Origin: Bolinopsis microptera
Lineage: Eukaryota; Ctenophora; Tentaculata; Lobata; Bolinopsidae
Direction of reading: 5' to 3'
DNA length: 64,000 bases
Assembly (NCBI RefSeq): GCF_026151205.1
Contig: NC_087078.1
Coordinates: 14,339,118 to 14,403,117, forward strand
Shown: piece after piece, positions 36,306 through 48,400 of the stretch
Layout of the letters: every line of letters starts with the position of its first letter
How positions within the stretch are numbered: position 1 is the stretch's first letter
Position numbers and translations under genes: made by a program
The notes under the pieces: model-generated
What the model was told of the DNA's origin: nothing
Databases searched by the model: none
Seen by the model: the letters and a program-made list of their open reading frames with translations, nothing else

Positions 36306-37214
36306 CAGTTATAATGCCCGACTGTTCCGATTGGAAGGCGTGTAATGTGATACGTGCGCATGATACAATATAGTGTCTAATATATAGAACGCCAGCGTTA
36401 TTTGTTTTGAAACTAATTAACTGTTGAGCCGGAAACGTATTACGAGAAATGAAAGTATTCTCTCGCTGTTCTTATACCTGTTTTGATAATGCTCCCTGAG
36501 AAAAATTTAGCGTTATCACTTTTCACCCTCATGACACATTGTTAGGCAGTGCGCCATCGACCGTAAAATGCGCGCGCTGACCATTCAATGGTTTTTTAGG
36601 TCGTATTTCGGCCAGCACATTATTTCGGAAACAATCAAAAACTTTTTGATTGTTTCCGAACTTTTTTGAAAAAGTTATAATACTTCCCATACAACAATTT
36701 TGTTGAAATTTGGTCAGCGTACGTAAACATTTATGTTTTACTGAACCTAAATTAGTTTTAGTTTGAGCAATTTCAATTTCGATTGTCAGAATTTGAGTTA
36801 TCAACGAATTTATACCTATTTTGTCATTTTTCGACCTCTTAATCAAGGCAAATCTCTCCCAACTAAATTAGGTTCAGTAGTTAAGTATGATTAGAAGGTT
36901 CTGACAAATTTTCAGCAAGATTCATGTTCAGGAACCGAAGATATGACAGAATAATACGACAAAAATCAACGAATTTTGTCAAATTACGCGACTTTTACAC
37001 CTAATTTTGCTCCAAAAGCCGCGCACTATCAAATATGGCACCTAGGCGAAACTCGCCGGTCATTCCAAAAAGGTATGACAAATTTGGTACTGTGAAAATT
37101 CTCACAGTCTCTAAAAAACAATGGTACAAAAATTTTGAAAATCCGAGCAAGTTTATTTTTATCGTGCACCCCCTAACATTATCACATATAACGTCCCTGA
37201 GGGCATTATAACTG
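36306..37214. mobile_element. Non-autonomous TIR element, CAGTTATAATGCCC ends
   Basis: A perfect 14-bp inverted pair: CAGTTATAATGCCC at 36306-36319 and GGGCATTATAACTG at 37201-37214. The interior is 0.9 kb, with a 105-codon frame that has no recognisable domain and a 37-bp palindrome at 36624-36660. No flanking duplication was identified, so the superfamily is unknown. It sits between two mariner-like MITEs. Confidence 0.6.
36624..36660. repeat. 37-bp perfect palindrome with one-base loop
   Basis: TTCGGAAACAATCAAAAA, then C, then its exact reverse complement, inside the TIR element at 36306-37214. Confidence 0.95.
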
Positions 37215-37342
37215 AGCTTTAAGTGACGTCATCAGCCGCCACTTTTTGTCCCAATGGGGTGTGTCTGGGTGTCAAAGATCTTCAATGTGGGTGCTACTTG
37301 TGATGAACTCTAAAAGTAAAAGGATCCGGGATGGTGTTACTT

Positions 37343-37416
37343 TACTGGGCGGCGCTCAGCCTGTCATTCCGCCGAATCTCTATTATTAAACATGATAGCC
37401 TGAGGTCCCCAGGTAA
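37343..37416 (+). repeat. Dispersed repeat family with TCATTCCGCCGAATCT core (copy 2)
   Basis: TTACTGGGCGGCGCTCAGCC leads into the core, then ATAGCCTGAGGTCCCCAGGT. Same order as 48008-48092; inverted relative to 7555-7635. Confidence 0.7.
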
Positions 37417-37826
37417 GGATGGTAATACTCGGTCTGGCCGTCTGGAAGCCCATAGAATTCCAGTTCAGAAACCTAGCAACTGCAAGGAGGTGCGGCTACT
37501 GATATAAGAAGCCTCCTTAAAGTTTATTTGGGTTAGAAACGACATTTGGGTCCCTACCCTCGCACAAGATTATTTTCAATTTTATTGTTGTGTTCCACAA
37601 CTTTGTAGTATTAACGCCATAAGTTGGCAGAGAATTTTTTGTCTCTGATTTCGATAAATTTGGTACCAAAAGTTGCCTCTAAGTGTCAATAATGCAAATT
37701 CACCGTGTAGCAGAATAACGTCGAGCTGTATGTGGGCCTCCTGTGCATTGCGAGGCCAAGAGTGTAAAAAGGACGAAAAACAGGTAATTTCTTGCTTAAA
37801 AATAAAATGCCTTTAAGTACACTGTA

Positions 37827-38597
37827 CAGGGTGGGCCAAAAGTCAGTGGGCATGTGTTGGCCTTAATAGCTCCGCCGTGTTTTATATTTGAGAGCTGTTG
37901 CTTTTCAGATGGCATACTGACACTGTACCTTCTGGTTCGAGGATTCCGTCGTCAAAATTTGAAAATTCGAATATTTTAGACCACGCCCATTCAAAATTAA
38001 AACACCTATGGCTATATTGTTCTCTCTGAACATGCTGGACGCCTGTTAAATGTTGCATCTGTCTGAAAAATGACGTGAAACGGATTATAAATGATTAAGT
38101 TATCAAGCATTTTGTGTATCTCGTTAACAAAATTGACTCATGACTGGGTGATTATGTGACACCGTGACACGACACCTTAATTGGGCAGCCTTAACGATTC
38201 CCATAATGTTTAATGGGTTGGTTAACGGGGTGACCTTATCACGTGATTAGGTAAGCCAATCACCTGATCACACGTAATGAATTAACTCGTTATGCTTCGT
38301 ATCTCGTCCATACGTCGATACGAGAAGCTACAACTATAATTTGTTCAGGACAAACGTAATTCGAATGGCCAAACAAAATTCAATAAAATTTAGCTCGTTC
38401 AGACTATCCAAACTATCAAATAAATGTAAAAATGAACCTTCATTTGAAAAAAATGAACTCTAATATTTTTCGATTTGACAAATTCCTCGACCCAGTGGTG
38501 GTAGTAAATCGTACCAGAAAGAATTATTTCAATTGGTCACTCAGTGACTGAGCTATTAAGGCCATGACGTATGCCCACTGACTTTTGGCCCACCCTG
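37827..38597. mobile_element. Mariner-like MITE, copy 2
   Basis: Ends are CAGGGTGGGCCAAAAGTCAG on the left and its complement on the right, extending inward to GGCCTTAATAGCTC, giving an inverted repeat of roughly 60 bp. The left flank is TA (37825-37826); the right flank is TT, a probable mutation of TA. CAGGGTGG-type ends with a TA target are characteristic of Tc1/mariner non-autonomous elements. It is in direct orientation to copy 1, 1.7 kb away. Confidence 0.8.
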
Positions 38598-39524
38598 TTG
38601 GAGTTATTGTAGAGTTCCCACCTACGAGTGAAAACTAACTTAACTCCTAAAATATTGAATATTTTCAATTTTGAAATAATTTTTACAGGATCGTAATTTG
38701 TAGGTTTATAACCTACCAGGACACCGAGTTGGACTCGTCGACGGTCCTGAAACAAATATTTTACGAGTATCACCCGTTAAGATCGTAATAAGCTTAGTCA
38801 GACTTATTTCACTGTTCACACAAGGTGCAAGGCCAGGTGGAATCTTGTGTTTTTAAAAATTTGAAAATAATATTTCTTTTAATTTTATGAGAAATATTGT
38901 TTAGCTGAGCTACGAGCTTTGAAGGATTGACATCGTCATTAAAATTAAATATGTTGGCTCCCTGTTTTAATATTAAACTCCATTTTTGATGATACATGAT
39001 AATACTAAAATATTGATACTGAAGTTATTATATTCAGATTCTTCAGGTCTTGAAAATATCAAATCTTTGTTGAAAAATTCCCGAAAGGTTTTCAAACGAT
39101 TTTATGCAAATAAATTTCTCACAGTCAAGCGACTAAGAGTAAAATCGGCAATCAATTAAAATACATCTCTAACATTGTACAGTTGTCGAGGGAACAGAGT
39201 ACAATAAACTCCATCACTGTGGAAACGGGAAAGACATATAATTATATTTTGCTTGTGTACACTTACAGAGTGCGAACAAAACCCTAGTGAAAACAAAAAC
39301 ATTGTGCTAGCTTAACTAGTCAATGCAGTAATAAATGAATCATCATAAATCAAATTTAAATCAAAATTCAAACATCGCTCAACAGAAGCAGCTGAGGTAA
39401 AGTAATCGAATATTGTAAAACGAAACAGCTTGATAAATGCATCAGCCTAATAAAACTTGTTTATGCTATCTGTTTAATTAAACAGAAGTAGTACATGAAC
39501 CGCACTACAATCTTGACGGAATCA
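38598..39524. other. 3' flank of the DAZ/BOULE-like copy A; no gene seen
   Basis: AT-rich, with only short unrelated open frames. TTTAAT on the plus strand near 39475 would be an ATTAAA polyadenylation variant about 50 nt after the copy A stop codon. Confidence 0.35.
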
Positions 39525-42500
39525 TTAGAAATGTGGGACGTAAGACCAAGCGGGAAGATGAGCCGCTGGGGCACCAAGAAGTGGGGCAGCGTTTCCATGG
39601 TTACCCAAAAGGTTTCCTTGGTTACCAAGAGTAAGTAGCTCGACACGACCCGCAGAGTTGGGAACGTAGGGGAAGGGCGGTGGCATGTACCCCTGCAAAA
39701 TAGTATTATTATTTTAAAATGTAAATGATATATTAACTATTAAGGTGGTTGATTAGGGGTAAGAGATCAGCTAATCACAAATGAGTTGTTGCTCACCAGT
39801 GAGTTGTTAAGGTGGTTGATGGGGTTACTGCATGCCGAATGGGCTACTCACCAGTGAGTTTTTAAGGTGATTGATGGGGTAAAGGGGCTACTCACCATTG
39901 AGTTGTTGAGGTGGTTGATGGGGTAAGGGGGCTACTCACCAGTGAGTTGTTGAGGTGGTTGATGGGGTAAGGGGCTACTTACCATTGAGTTGTTGAGGTG
40001 GTTGATGGGGTAAGGGGGCTACTTACCATTGAGTTGCTGAGGTGGTTGATGGGGTAAGGGAGCTGCATCTGACTCATCTGTTCAGGGTGTTTAATTCGCC
40101 TTATCGCCAGGCCGATGTTCAGAGTCCGATTGTTCAGCTTTATTGTCCTCTAGAAATAAGAATATCATAACTATAAGTAAAGCCATGAAGATAAAGTTAT
40201 CAGGGCGTTGCTAAAGAATTGAAATAATTCGATCACAGTGACAATTGACAAAAATTAGGCAAACGAAAGTTAATTACATCACTAGGCAGTCCGCTGTACT
40301 ATGCACTATGCTAGGGAGTAGGGAGGCATAATGTTGTGCTCAGGGAGGCAGTGCAAGGCAGTCAGACGAGATTTGAAGTAGAATCATTAAAGAATAACGG
40401 TAGTATTCTAATTTCTAATATGTTATCGCCATTGGTGCGGAAACCTTCAGGTAAGTTCAACACGAATGATGAAGTTATTTATATTTAATGAAATTCAATA
40501 ACGGCATAGTTGCCAATTGCCATAGTAACTGAATCAGTAATCCTTAAACTAACCTGTTGAACTAAAGCCTCTACAGGTTTAGCGTCGTTAAACGTGACAA
40601 ATCCGTACCTGAGAATTGATTTGATTGATGCATTTGGATCTACAATAAGCATGGTTGAAATTGTTCAGTAAAACATTGCGGGGAAACATGTTAAACGAAT
40701 GCTCGCTAGCTGCCTAACTTAATGGCAACTTTTATCAAAACAAAGTAAAGTAGTGTACAGCTCGTGCTTGAACTTAATCAGCAACCATTGCAAAATCATG
40801 AACGGGAAAGTGTGTAGTGAGAATCGAACCAGTTGAAATATTAAAGCTTTGGTTATGTGTGTAGAGAACATGCCTTCCTTACGGTTTATTTCGTTTTTCA
40901 AAATCGTAAGACTCAAATTTCTCTCATCGCATATCTGAGCACATTTAGAACAGGAAAGCTGAGTTGGCTCCTACGAGAAATCTACTGCTCTTTTAATGAT
41001 ATAAATGTTTCGAAGAAACGGAATGTTTATCTTGATATCTTATATTTTACCACACCATCTTATCATTTATCTCTTAAACAATGTACACCTTGAATATCTG
41101 TCGTCATAACAGAGTTCCACAGTGATGTACAAACTGCTGCTTGCTATCTTGAACAGAGATAAGATTTGCGATAAGAGAGGGTGGATTGCTGTGTTAAATT
41201 TGTGTAGAGGGTGTTATATAGTATTAAGTATCAGTACTAGAGCACTTTTATGATTTGAATAGAGACGAGAAAACCCTGCTACTTCTTTTTTCCTTTCTCC
41301 TGACAAAAAACTACCTGCTGACCAAATACGTCCTGATTGGGGTCCATGTTGCAGAATTGTAGAATTGTTTGAATCATATCATTCACGTTACCATTGTTAT
41401 ATTTGGCAGTTACTTCCTGTGTAATCAAAATGTAGAAGTTAAAATCCACTTAAATATGGTTTTAAACTCGCTCAGGCTAGAAATTTCCCTGCCAATTTTA
41501 AAGAGTCCTCCTGGCAGTGAAACCTCTAGAGTTCTAGAGTCTAATTTTACAGTTAACATTTCCGTGACAGTCGAACCCTTGAAGACTATGTTATAATGAA
41601 GAACATTTAAATTTTAAGTTTTAACGAACACGAAGTACTTTTAATACTGGAATCAAGTCATACAGGTAGATGATACCAGATTTACTGGGAAAGAAATCAC
41701 AAGTACACCCCAAACAAGAGAAATCATCTGCCAGCCACTAACCTAGCTTCTAAACCTACATTACGCTTGTACTGAAAATAAACCTACACTTTGCTTGTAC
41801 AGGAAATGAACCTACCCTTTGCTTGTTCCGTTCTTTTCCCGGATTATTTTAGACTCACAATGTCCAAACTGGAGAAAGAGTGCGTTCAGCATACTTTCTG
41901 TTATCTGAAACGATATTCATTGTTACCATAGTAAGAGGTAGAGACTGGAGTTATAGTTACACTGTAACTGTAACTGAGTTACAGATGCTGTGACAATATT
42001 GACGCAGTCACGACATGAGCACAATGAAGAAAGACTAGCGTTTGTTTATCAAACTAGTCTCACCTGCAGTCTCTGGAATATAGAGCATATCAACCTACAG
42101 CACGAAAGGTGGCCGATAAATGTAGCAATGCAATATAATTGCACTGAAACCTCGAAATTTAAAGGCCATATTTTTTGGCCTGTGGTGTAGCGTAACCTGG
42201 GGGAGGGGGGCAACCTTAGATAATATCAATCTGCAGGGTTATATTAGTAAAGTAAACTTACGTCATTGTCCAAATTACCGACAAATATCCGTTCCATGTA
42301 CAGAATACCAGCTGTCTTGTCTTCTTTGGAAGGGGGAGGTCCGTTTAACTGCATCTGAAAATAAAACAGTTCAAATCTAACAATTACATGGGCTCAAATT
42401 TAACAGATCGCAGGATATTTTCAAGTTATTAAGGCCAATCCTTAAAGATTGTTATCATCAGGCCGATCCTTAAAGATTGTTATCAATTAGTTCAAAAATT

Positions 42501-42683
42501 TCCCACGTTTTTCTGTTAATATAATTCCGTATTAATTTCTCGTTTATCATTGAAATAAGTGATTGATAAAAGGTGAAGCAATAAAATTGCTTTATCGACT
42601 TAAAACTTAAAGTTAAGCAGTTAAGTTTATAGTTAGGTATTGATGCTTTTCATAGAGGATTCACTCACTTCCTCTGAGTGCAT
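39525..42683 (-). CDS. DAZ/BOULE-like RRM RNA-binding protein, copy A
   Basis: Six coding exons: 42683-42669, 42354-42262, 41904-41816, 40608-40554, 40149-40027 and 39692-39525, all GT/AG and phase-consistent, 180 residues. One RRM: RNP2 is IFVGNL (28-33), RNP1 is KGYGFVTF (65-72), and the domain closes with RTLNIGLAIRR. The closing block (LNIG-x-AIR) and KIIREKNGTSKGYGFVTF match the DAZ/DAZL/BOULE pattern better than other RRM families. Family proteins bind germ-cell mRNA 3' UTRs and promote their translation; that role is inferred. The C-terminus has a glycine/asparagine repeat (LGNQGNLLGNHGN) and ends PAWSYVPHF. Exon 1 encodes only MHSEE. At 180 residues it is short compared with vertebrate BOULE (roughly 280). 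Two exon 3' ends with their donors are tandemly repeated into the following introns (39741-40075 and 41752-41835). It is a tandem paralogue of copy B. Confidence 0.78.
39741..40075 (-). repeat. 43-44-bp tandem repeat of exon 5 end plus splice donor
   Basis: About seven copies of a unit that on the minus strand reads CCCATCAACCACCTCAACAA, then CTCAATG, then GTAAGT or GTGAGT. Spacings of the plus-strand GTGGTTGATG landmark are 67, 55, 44, 44, 43 and 44. The promoter-proximal unit is the real exon 5 end (INHLSNSM); the others lie downstream in the intron, and most keep a consensus 5' splice site. Copy B has a single unit. Confidence 0.9.
41752..41835 (-). repeat. 28-bp triplicate of exon 3 end plus splice donor
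   Basis: Three 28-bp units. On the minus strand the real exon 3 end (ACAAGCAAAG then GGTAGGTT) is followed by ACAAGCAAAGTGTAGGTT and ACAAGCGTAATGTAGGTT. Period 28, measured from AACCTAC at 41753, 41781 and 41809 on the plus strand. Copy B has one unit. Confidence 0.85.
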
Positions 42684-42770
42684 TATAAATAAACTAATCA
42701 GCAAACAACAATCAATTAAATAAACAGAACCAACAACTCAAACCGAGGCCAGCCACTAACTTGAATCGAT

Positions 42771-42945
42771 GAGCTATGCTCCCTCTGCGTATGCTAAAAT
42801 CGGCCTGCTGAAATCTGATTGGAGGACAAAGCAACGCAGAGCGCTGTGATTGGCCGCGCTGCTGATCACGTGACTGCTCACACAGGACTGGTTCCCTCAC
42901 GAGCGAGGGACGCGCTCATTGGCTCCTCCTAAACCACGTGACTGA
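42771..42945 (-). promoter_or_regulatory. Conserved CCAAT/E-box upstream block of copy A
   Basis: Lies about 90-260 nt upstream of the copy A start codon and aligns to 51209-51377 upstream of copy B. Shared stretches include GCGTATGCTAAAATCGGCCT, TCTGATTGGA, GCGCTGTGATTGGCCGCGC and AACCACGTGACT. ATTGG (inverted CCAAT, the NF-Y site) occurs three times and CACGTG twice. Conservation between the duplicates is greater than in the flanking sequence, which supports a regulatory role. Confidence 0.7.
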
Positions 42946-43058
42946 GCTCCTTCTTTACATGGAGTAGTGCTTTTATTTGTCGGCATCATCTCTGGGATAT
43001 ATTTAACTCTACTCTGAGAACTAAGAATATCGTGAGGTCGTTATAGATAGGGATAGGC

Positions 43059-43090
<32 letters not shown>

Positions 43091-45438
43091 GCTGAGAGAG
43101 GGCATGAAATATGTAGCACAAACTCAACTGCAGATTATTTGGATATCGAATGTCAAATAATAAGTATAGACTAGCTCTGTAAAATTGATTTCTACTAGGG
43201 AGCATATCGGCAGTGAACTTAAGAAACCTTGAGTTAAGGAGGGTCCACATAATCATTGAGGGTATAGCACAAAATAGTAGGGGGCTTCACTTGTATAATT
43301 GATCATGCTATTATTATTTCTACACAATGTTAGCTGCTACATTTGTTCTGAAGGATCTTAGTTTGTTTATAAATAGATGGACGGCTACCAAATCAGACCT
43401 ATTATTATGAACGGCTTATTTTTGGGCAATTGTCTGCATACAATTACATTTACAATTACAACATGCAATACACGATAATAAGTTTGGATTTTTAGATTCT
43501 CCCATTGCATTTGAAATTTGACAATGCTTTACGTGTACGAGAGTATTAAGTACAAATATTCCACTTAGCTGTCACGGAAGTAGTGAGTACTGTGTAATGA
43601 TTAGCGAATATACTTGTATACTGTATAACATGGTGCTTAGCCGAACTGCAAAGTGCGATCCCAATCACTTCACATCAGGGATTGTAGCTGAATTTTACTT
43701 TTAGGAGCTCTTCGTATGTTTTTGGAAATGCTGGTTGATACCTGATGTCGATCGAAGGCTGACTGTCAACAACAATAAAATTTCAGCTGATCACCTGTAC
43801 TGGACCCTTTTATGTTTTAGTATGTACCAAAGTTCATATCTGAAGTTTTGTGATTCTTTGTCCCTCTCAGTCTAATCAACTATGCAGCTCCAAGCTCAGG
43901 AACCTCAATTTTACGATTTAGTCGAGAATCATTTAAATACAGGACTGATGGACACAGTTGCAAGTTGACAGTTGAACAAGTAATTTTTTACCAATGATGA
44001 AATGAAACTATTGGGAGACCTTTAATTGAGCAACTTGCTCTTCTCAATTTTCGGAGTTTGTTAGGGCCGTCCATAATTTGGGCCGACAACAGTTTGGTGA
44101 CTATGTTTAATTAGGTTGATGACAAGGCACTAAGTTACTTAGTTCGTTTCTCTCAGATACGTGTGCGAATGTGAGGGATAAGTGAAACGAATACGTTAGT
44201 TTGATCTAGAAGGCTATGTTTTATCTACTTCTAGAAGGCTGGGTTCGATTAGCAGGGGTAGGTTTGGTCTGGAAAGATAGGTTCGATCTAGAACAAAAGG
44301 GTACGTTTGATCTTAAGGTCAAACCGGACTATTTTGAGACGGCACTTGATCTCATGGTTAGGGTAATAAGGTATGTATATCATTGTCATGAAAGAGAATC
44401 GAGATATTAAATATAGTTCGCAGATCGCACCATATTCGAACCGGTCTGCAAGGGTAGGTTTAATCTGGAAAGGTAGGTTTGAGCTAATAAGGTATATTGG
44501 ATATGGATCACAGTGAAGTCCAGAGATATTCACAGAGGCTAAACAACAAGGGTTCAGCTGGATTTGAAGATTTAAAACAATTTAAACAACTCAATTTATT
44601 AATAATGGTAAGGATATTACAAGGTTTTGACGAATTAGATAGCTCTTTAAAGTTTAAATGATAATGTTAATAAATTACACTTTTACACACTCAGTAGCAA
44701 TATTAGGGTAGAAGTTGGCCCCGGACTTGGAGAAGTATGTAAAAGGTGTCGTTTTCAGTTATACAATAATGCGGAGAATCCTAGTTGATCGAACTAGACT
44801 GTTTAATCGTTATTGCTTTATTGTAACAGAATCCTCATTACTAGCTACTATGATCATATCGAAACCAGCTTTATCTAGCTTTGCTACATAATTGCAAATA
44901 AAAACAATATCAAGCCCATGCTTCAACATTTTGTCAACTTATTCATATTGATAACAATTTGTCATGAAAAATATACCAACGAAAATTATCAATATAATTG
45001 TTCCGTACACAATTTTAAGTTAATTTTAAAACAAATGATGGATTATTATCATACACAAACTTTCCAAATATCTTCGAAATTAGTAAGCTGGAAAGAAAGG
45101 ACGGCAGCAAAAATAATAAAATGCAACCTTTGTGCGAACCATGGTACAGTGAATTTAAAACTTACAGCGAAAACGTTTATGTGTTACTGAAATTGATAAT
45201 GCTATTTGTTTCCAGCACAAATCATACATCCGACAACTACCAGTAAATAAATCAAATAACAAATTGATGTATGTATATCAATAATTGTTGCAGGATCATT
45301 TCCCTGCAAGAAAACAGCTGCGCTAATTTTAGATAACTCTCAACCAAACCAGTCTCCATAGATTTTTTAATAATTTTCAACAGCATTTCAAACGCAGCAA
45401 TTGATACAAACTGTTACCATGGTTACTATATTACAGAT
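42946..45438. other. Spacer between the tandem RRM genes; no gene seen
   Basis: Contains a GA microsatellite at about 43059-43091, and imperfect repeats of a GGTAGGTTTGATCTAGAA-like unit at about 44200-44490. No supported coding sequence. Confidence 0.5.
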
Positions 45439-48400
45439 TTACAAGAAATGTGGGACGTAAGGCCAAGTGGGAAGGTGAGTAGTAGGGGCACTAAGGAGCG
45501 GGGGAGCGTTTCCATGGTTACCGAGCAAGTTTCCAGGGTTAGCAAGAGCCAGAGTAGAGTTAGGAAAGTACTGGAGAGCCGGAGGCATATATCCCTGAGA
45601 AGTGATTAATTAGTTAATCTGCTGGGTATCATGTTTACCTCTGACTAAAGTCATCTAAATTATTGTTGAGACTGATGTGGTGCTATATTAAATAGGTTTC
45701 TCACGTTGTTAAAGTGGTTGAGGGGGACAGGGAACTGCATCTGGTTCATCTGTTCGGGGTGCTTTATTTTCCGTATCGCCAATCCCAAGTTCAGTGTCCA
45801 GTTTTGTAGCTTTATCGTCCTCTGATTGAGGTACCACGGTTACCAGTGTCCAGTATTATAGGTACTATGAAAATGATATTAAATGAGAAGCTGAACAACA
45901 AAAAAAAGAGGTAAATATGAGAAAGATGAGAGCTGTCCGGAAAGTGGCAACCAAGAAGGAAGCCCCATCCCCAGAAAGAGGGGCAGCCCCACCACATACA
46001 AGATACGATAATCTTACCAGTTCCACGAGATACTGCACTATTTTCGCATCATTAAAAGTCACGAACCCGTACCTGCAACAATAATGTTCAAGGGCTTATC
46101 ATTACTCAAGAACACAGCCGTTTTGTTTATTAGCTTACTTTGACGTGAAATTAACTAAACCAAACCCTAAATTATCAGCTTAACCAACTTATACCTCGCT
46201 ACCCTTAGAACACATTCCTGCCAAGGAAGAATTGCTGGGCTTAATACTAGATTCACATTCTCTAGAGTTCTCCTGTGGAACTTCAGTACGTGTCGAACTA
46301 GAGTCCAGGTAGCGCACTTGAGGATTTGTCGAACTACAGTACTTGTCAAACTAAAGTACGTGTACCTAGTACTCATTCTACCAATGAATGACTTTCTATC
46401 TCCTAATACAAGCTCAATGAGTGACCCCAGTTCGCAAAATCTCTCTCATTCTATCGCACAAAGGAACGGGAGGCCGCTGACCAAATGTGGTCTGATCGCT
46501 GTATGGGGTTGTAGCGCCTCTAACATTTCTACATTCAATGACAATAGCGTTTGATACTTAGGGCAACTGCGAGCATTCAGTAGGATTGAAAGCAAGTACC
46601 AAATCAGTATCCATAGCAACAAATACCATAACAACGAATCAAGGTCGAGAGTAAACTCAGTGACGGCACCCACCAGCGAAGACTCAGCATGAAATTGTTA
46701 TAAAATTCTGTGAACATTTCCTACTACCGGCCAGGTAGCGCAGTTGGTTAGAACGCCTGTCTTACAATCGTTAGGTTGCGAGTTCGAAACCCACTGACTG
46801 CCTGGTCGTGGGGTGAGCGTCGTCGACGTTCAGCTAAGGATCATGAGTGGTCTATGCAGCCCCCCGGTCTACTCAGCCGAATACTCGAGAAATCGGGTGT
46901 GAGGGTTAAATGAGGAGCTGCACATTGCAGCAAAGTCTCGGACGAAGAAAGTATGGTACACACTACCTTAACCGTCACTGGCCAAAAAGATCCTTCGGCT
47001 TCCTGTAATTGGCTGGTTGCACTTGTGTAACATTGTGGCTGTTGGAATACACCGAAGTAAAATAAGTGTCTAGATTAAAAAAAAATGTTGCCTTTATTTT
47101 TGTTTCGTGTTAAACAGCGAATTTAGCTAGATACAATAAATTGTTAATCTTTACTTGTTGATATTAGAAGAATCACAATCAGTGAAATGACTGCGGTCGA
47201 TATAGCTATATAGAGTTGAGAGCTTGTAGCAGTGATCTGGTTAGCCTGCCAATGTGACTGCCATAAACCATTACCATGGTGACTGCCAGAACAAATACCA
47301 AGGGTCTTGTCTTGGCAGGATCGACCGTGGCAGTCGACTAAGGGACCAAAGAGACGCGATTCAAATGTGGAGTGTCAACTAGCTAACCGTCATAGGCAAC
47401 TAAATATCTTACTAAAATATCTTATTAAAATATCTTACTAAAACTATCAACGACCAAAATCGCACCTTTATAGTCTAAATATCATCAGACTAAGGCACCA
47501 TTTTCGTGTAGGTTCAACAATTTTATCCATTCATCTCGATCACCTGCTAATTCTCGAAGATTCTAAACTTTACAACCCTAAAGTAACTATGATCGATAAA
47601 TACTAAATAGGCATAGCATAGATGGATGTGACAAACTTTAAAGGATGAATAGAACCATTATAGGCAACTAAATATCTTACTAAAATATCTTACTAAAACT
47701 ATCAACGGCCAAAATCGCACCTTAGTCTAAATATCATCAGACTAAGGCCCAATTTTTGTGTAGGTTCAACAATCAAACCTTGATTACGTAATATAGGGGG
47801 GGGGGGGGGGGTTCGGTCTTGATTACGGTTGATTACGGAGGGGGGGGGGGGTAAAAATTGCCAAAATATTGATTACGTAATATGTGAACGACCCCTAAGG
47901 CACTCAATTAATAAATAACGAGTAATAGAAGAGCAGCAGAAAGAAGAAATTAGGTGAGTTTACAGAAGACTGACATATTTTTTATGTTAATGACTGCAAT
48001 CTTCGTTACTGGGCCGCGCTCAGCGTGTCATTCCGCCGAATCTCTATTCATATGATTATGAACATAAATATAATAGCCTGAGGTCCCCAGGTAACAATCT
48101 TCGTAACCATAGATTGTCGGGTGATCGTCAATATAGCTTTTAAACATAAGGATTTCTTTCTGGAGTCTGGACGGATAAAAATGACAAACAATAGTGAGAT
48201 GAAAGCTCCGATGACTCATTGCAACGACAGGTGTGAAAAAAGATAAGGTCTTATCGGTATTATGAATACTCTTTCTGTTCGTGAGTGTTATATTACTTCC
48301 TGGACAGAATTGTAAAGTTTTAAAAATAATCAAAATCTTAATCGTTGTTGAATTGCGATCAATGTAGCAATTTATATTAATTTTATCCACTTCTGTCTCT

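Noticed and set aside
46731-46803. A functional tRNA gene
   Set aside because: A and B boxes are present, but the sequence continues into a SINE body with an A tail and does not close a proper acceptor stem.
48028-48390. 120-codon minus-strand frame in a copy B intron
   Set aside because: Its end overlaps a dispersed repeat and no domain was recognised.
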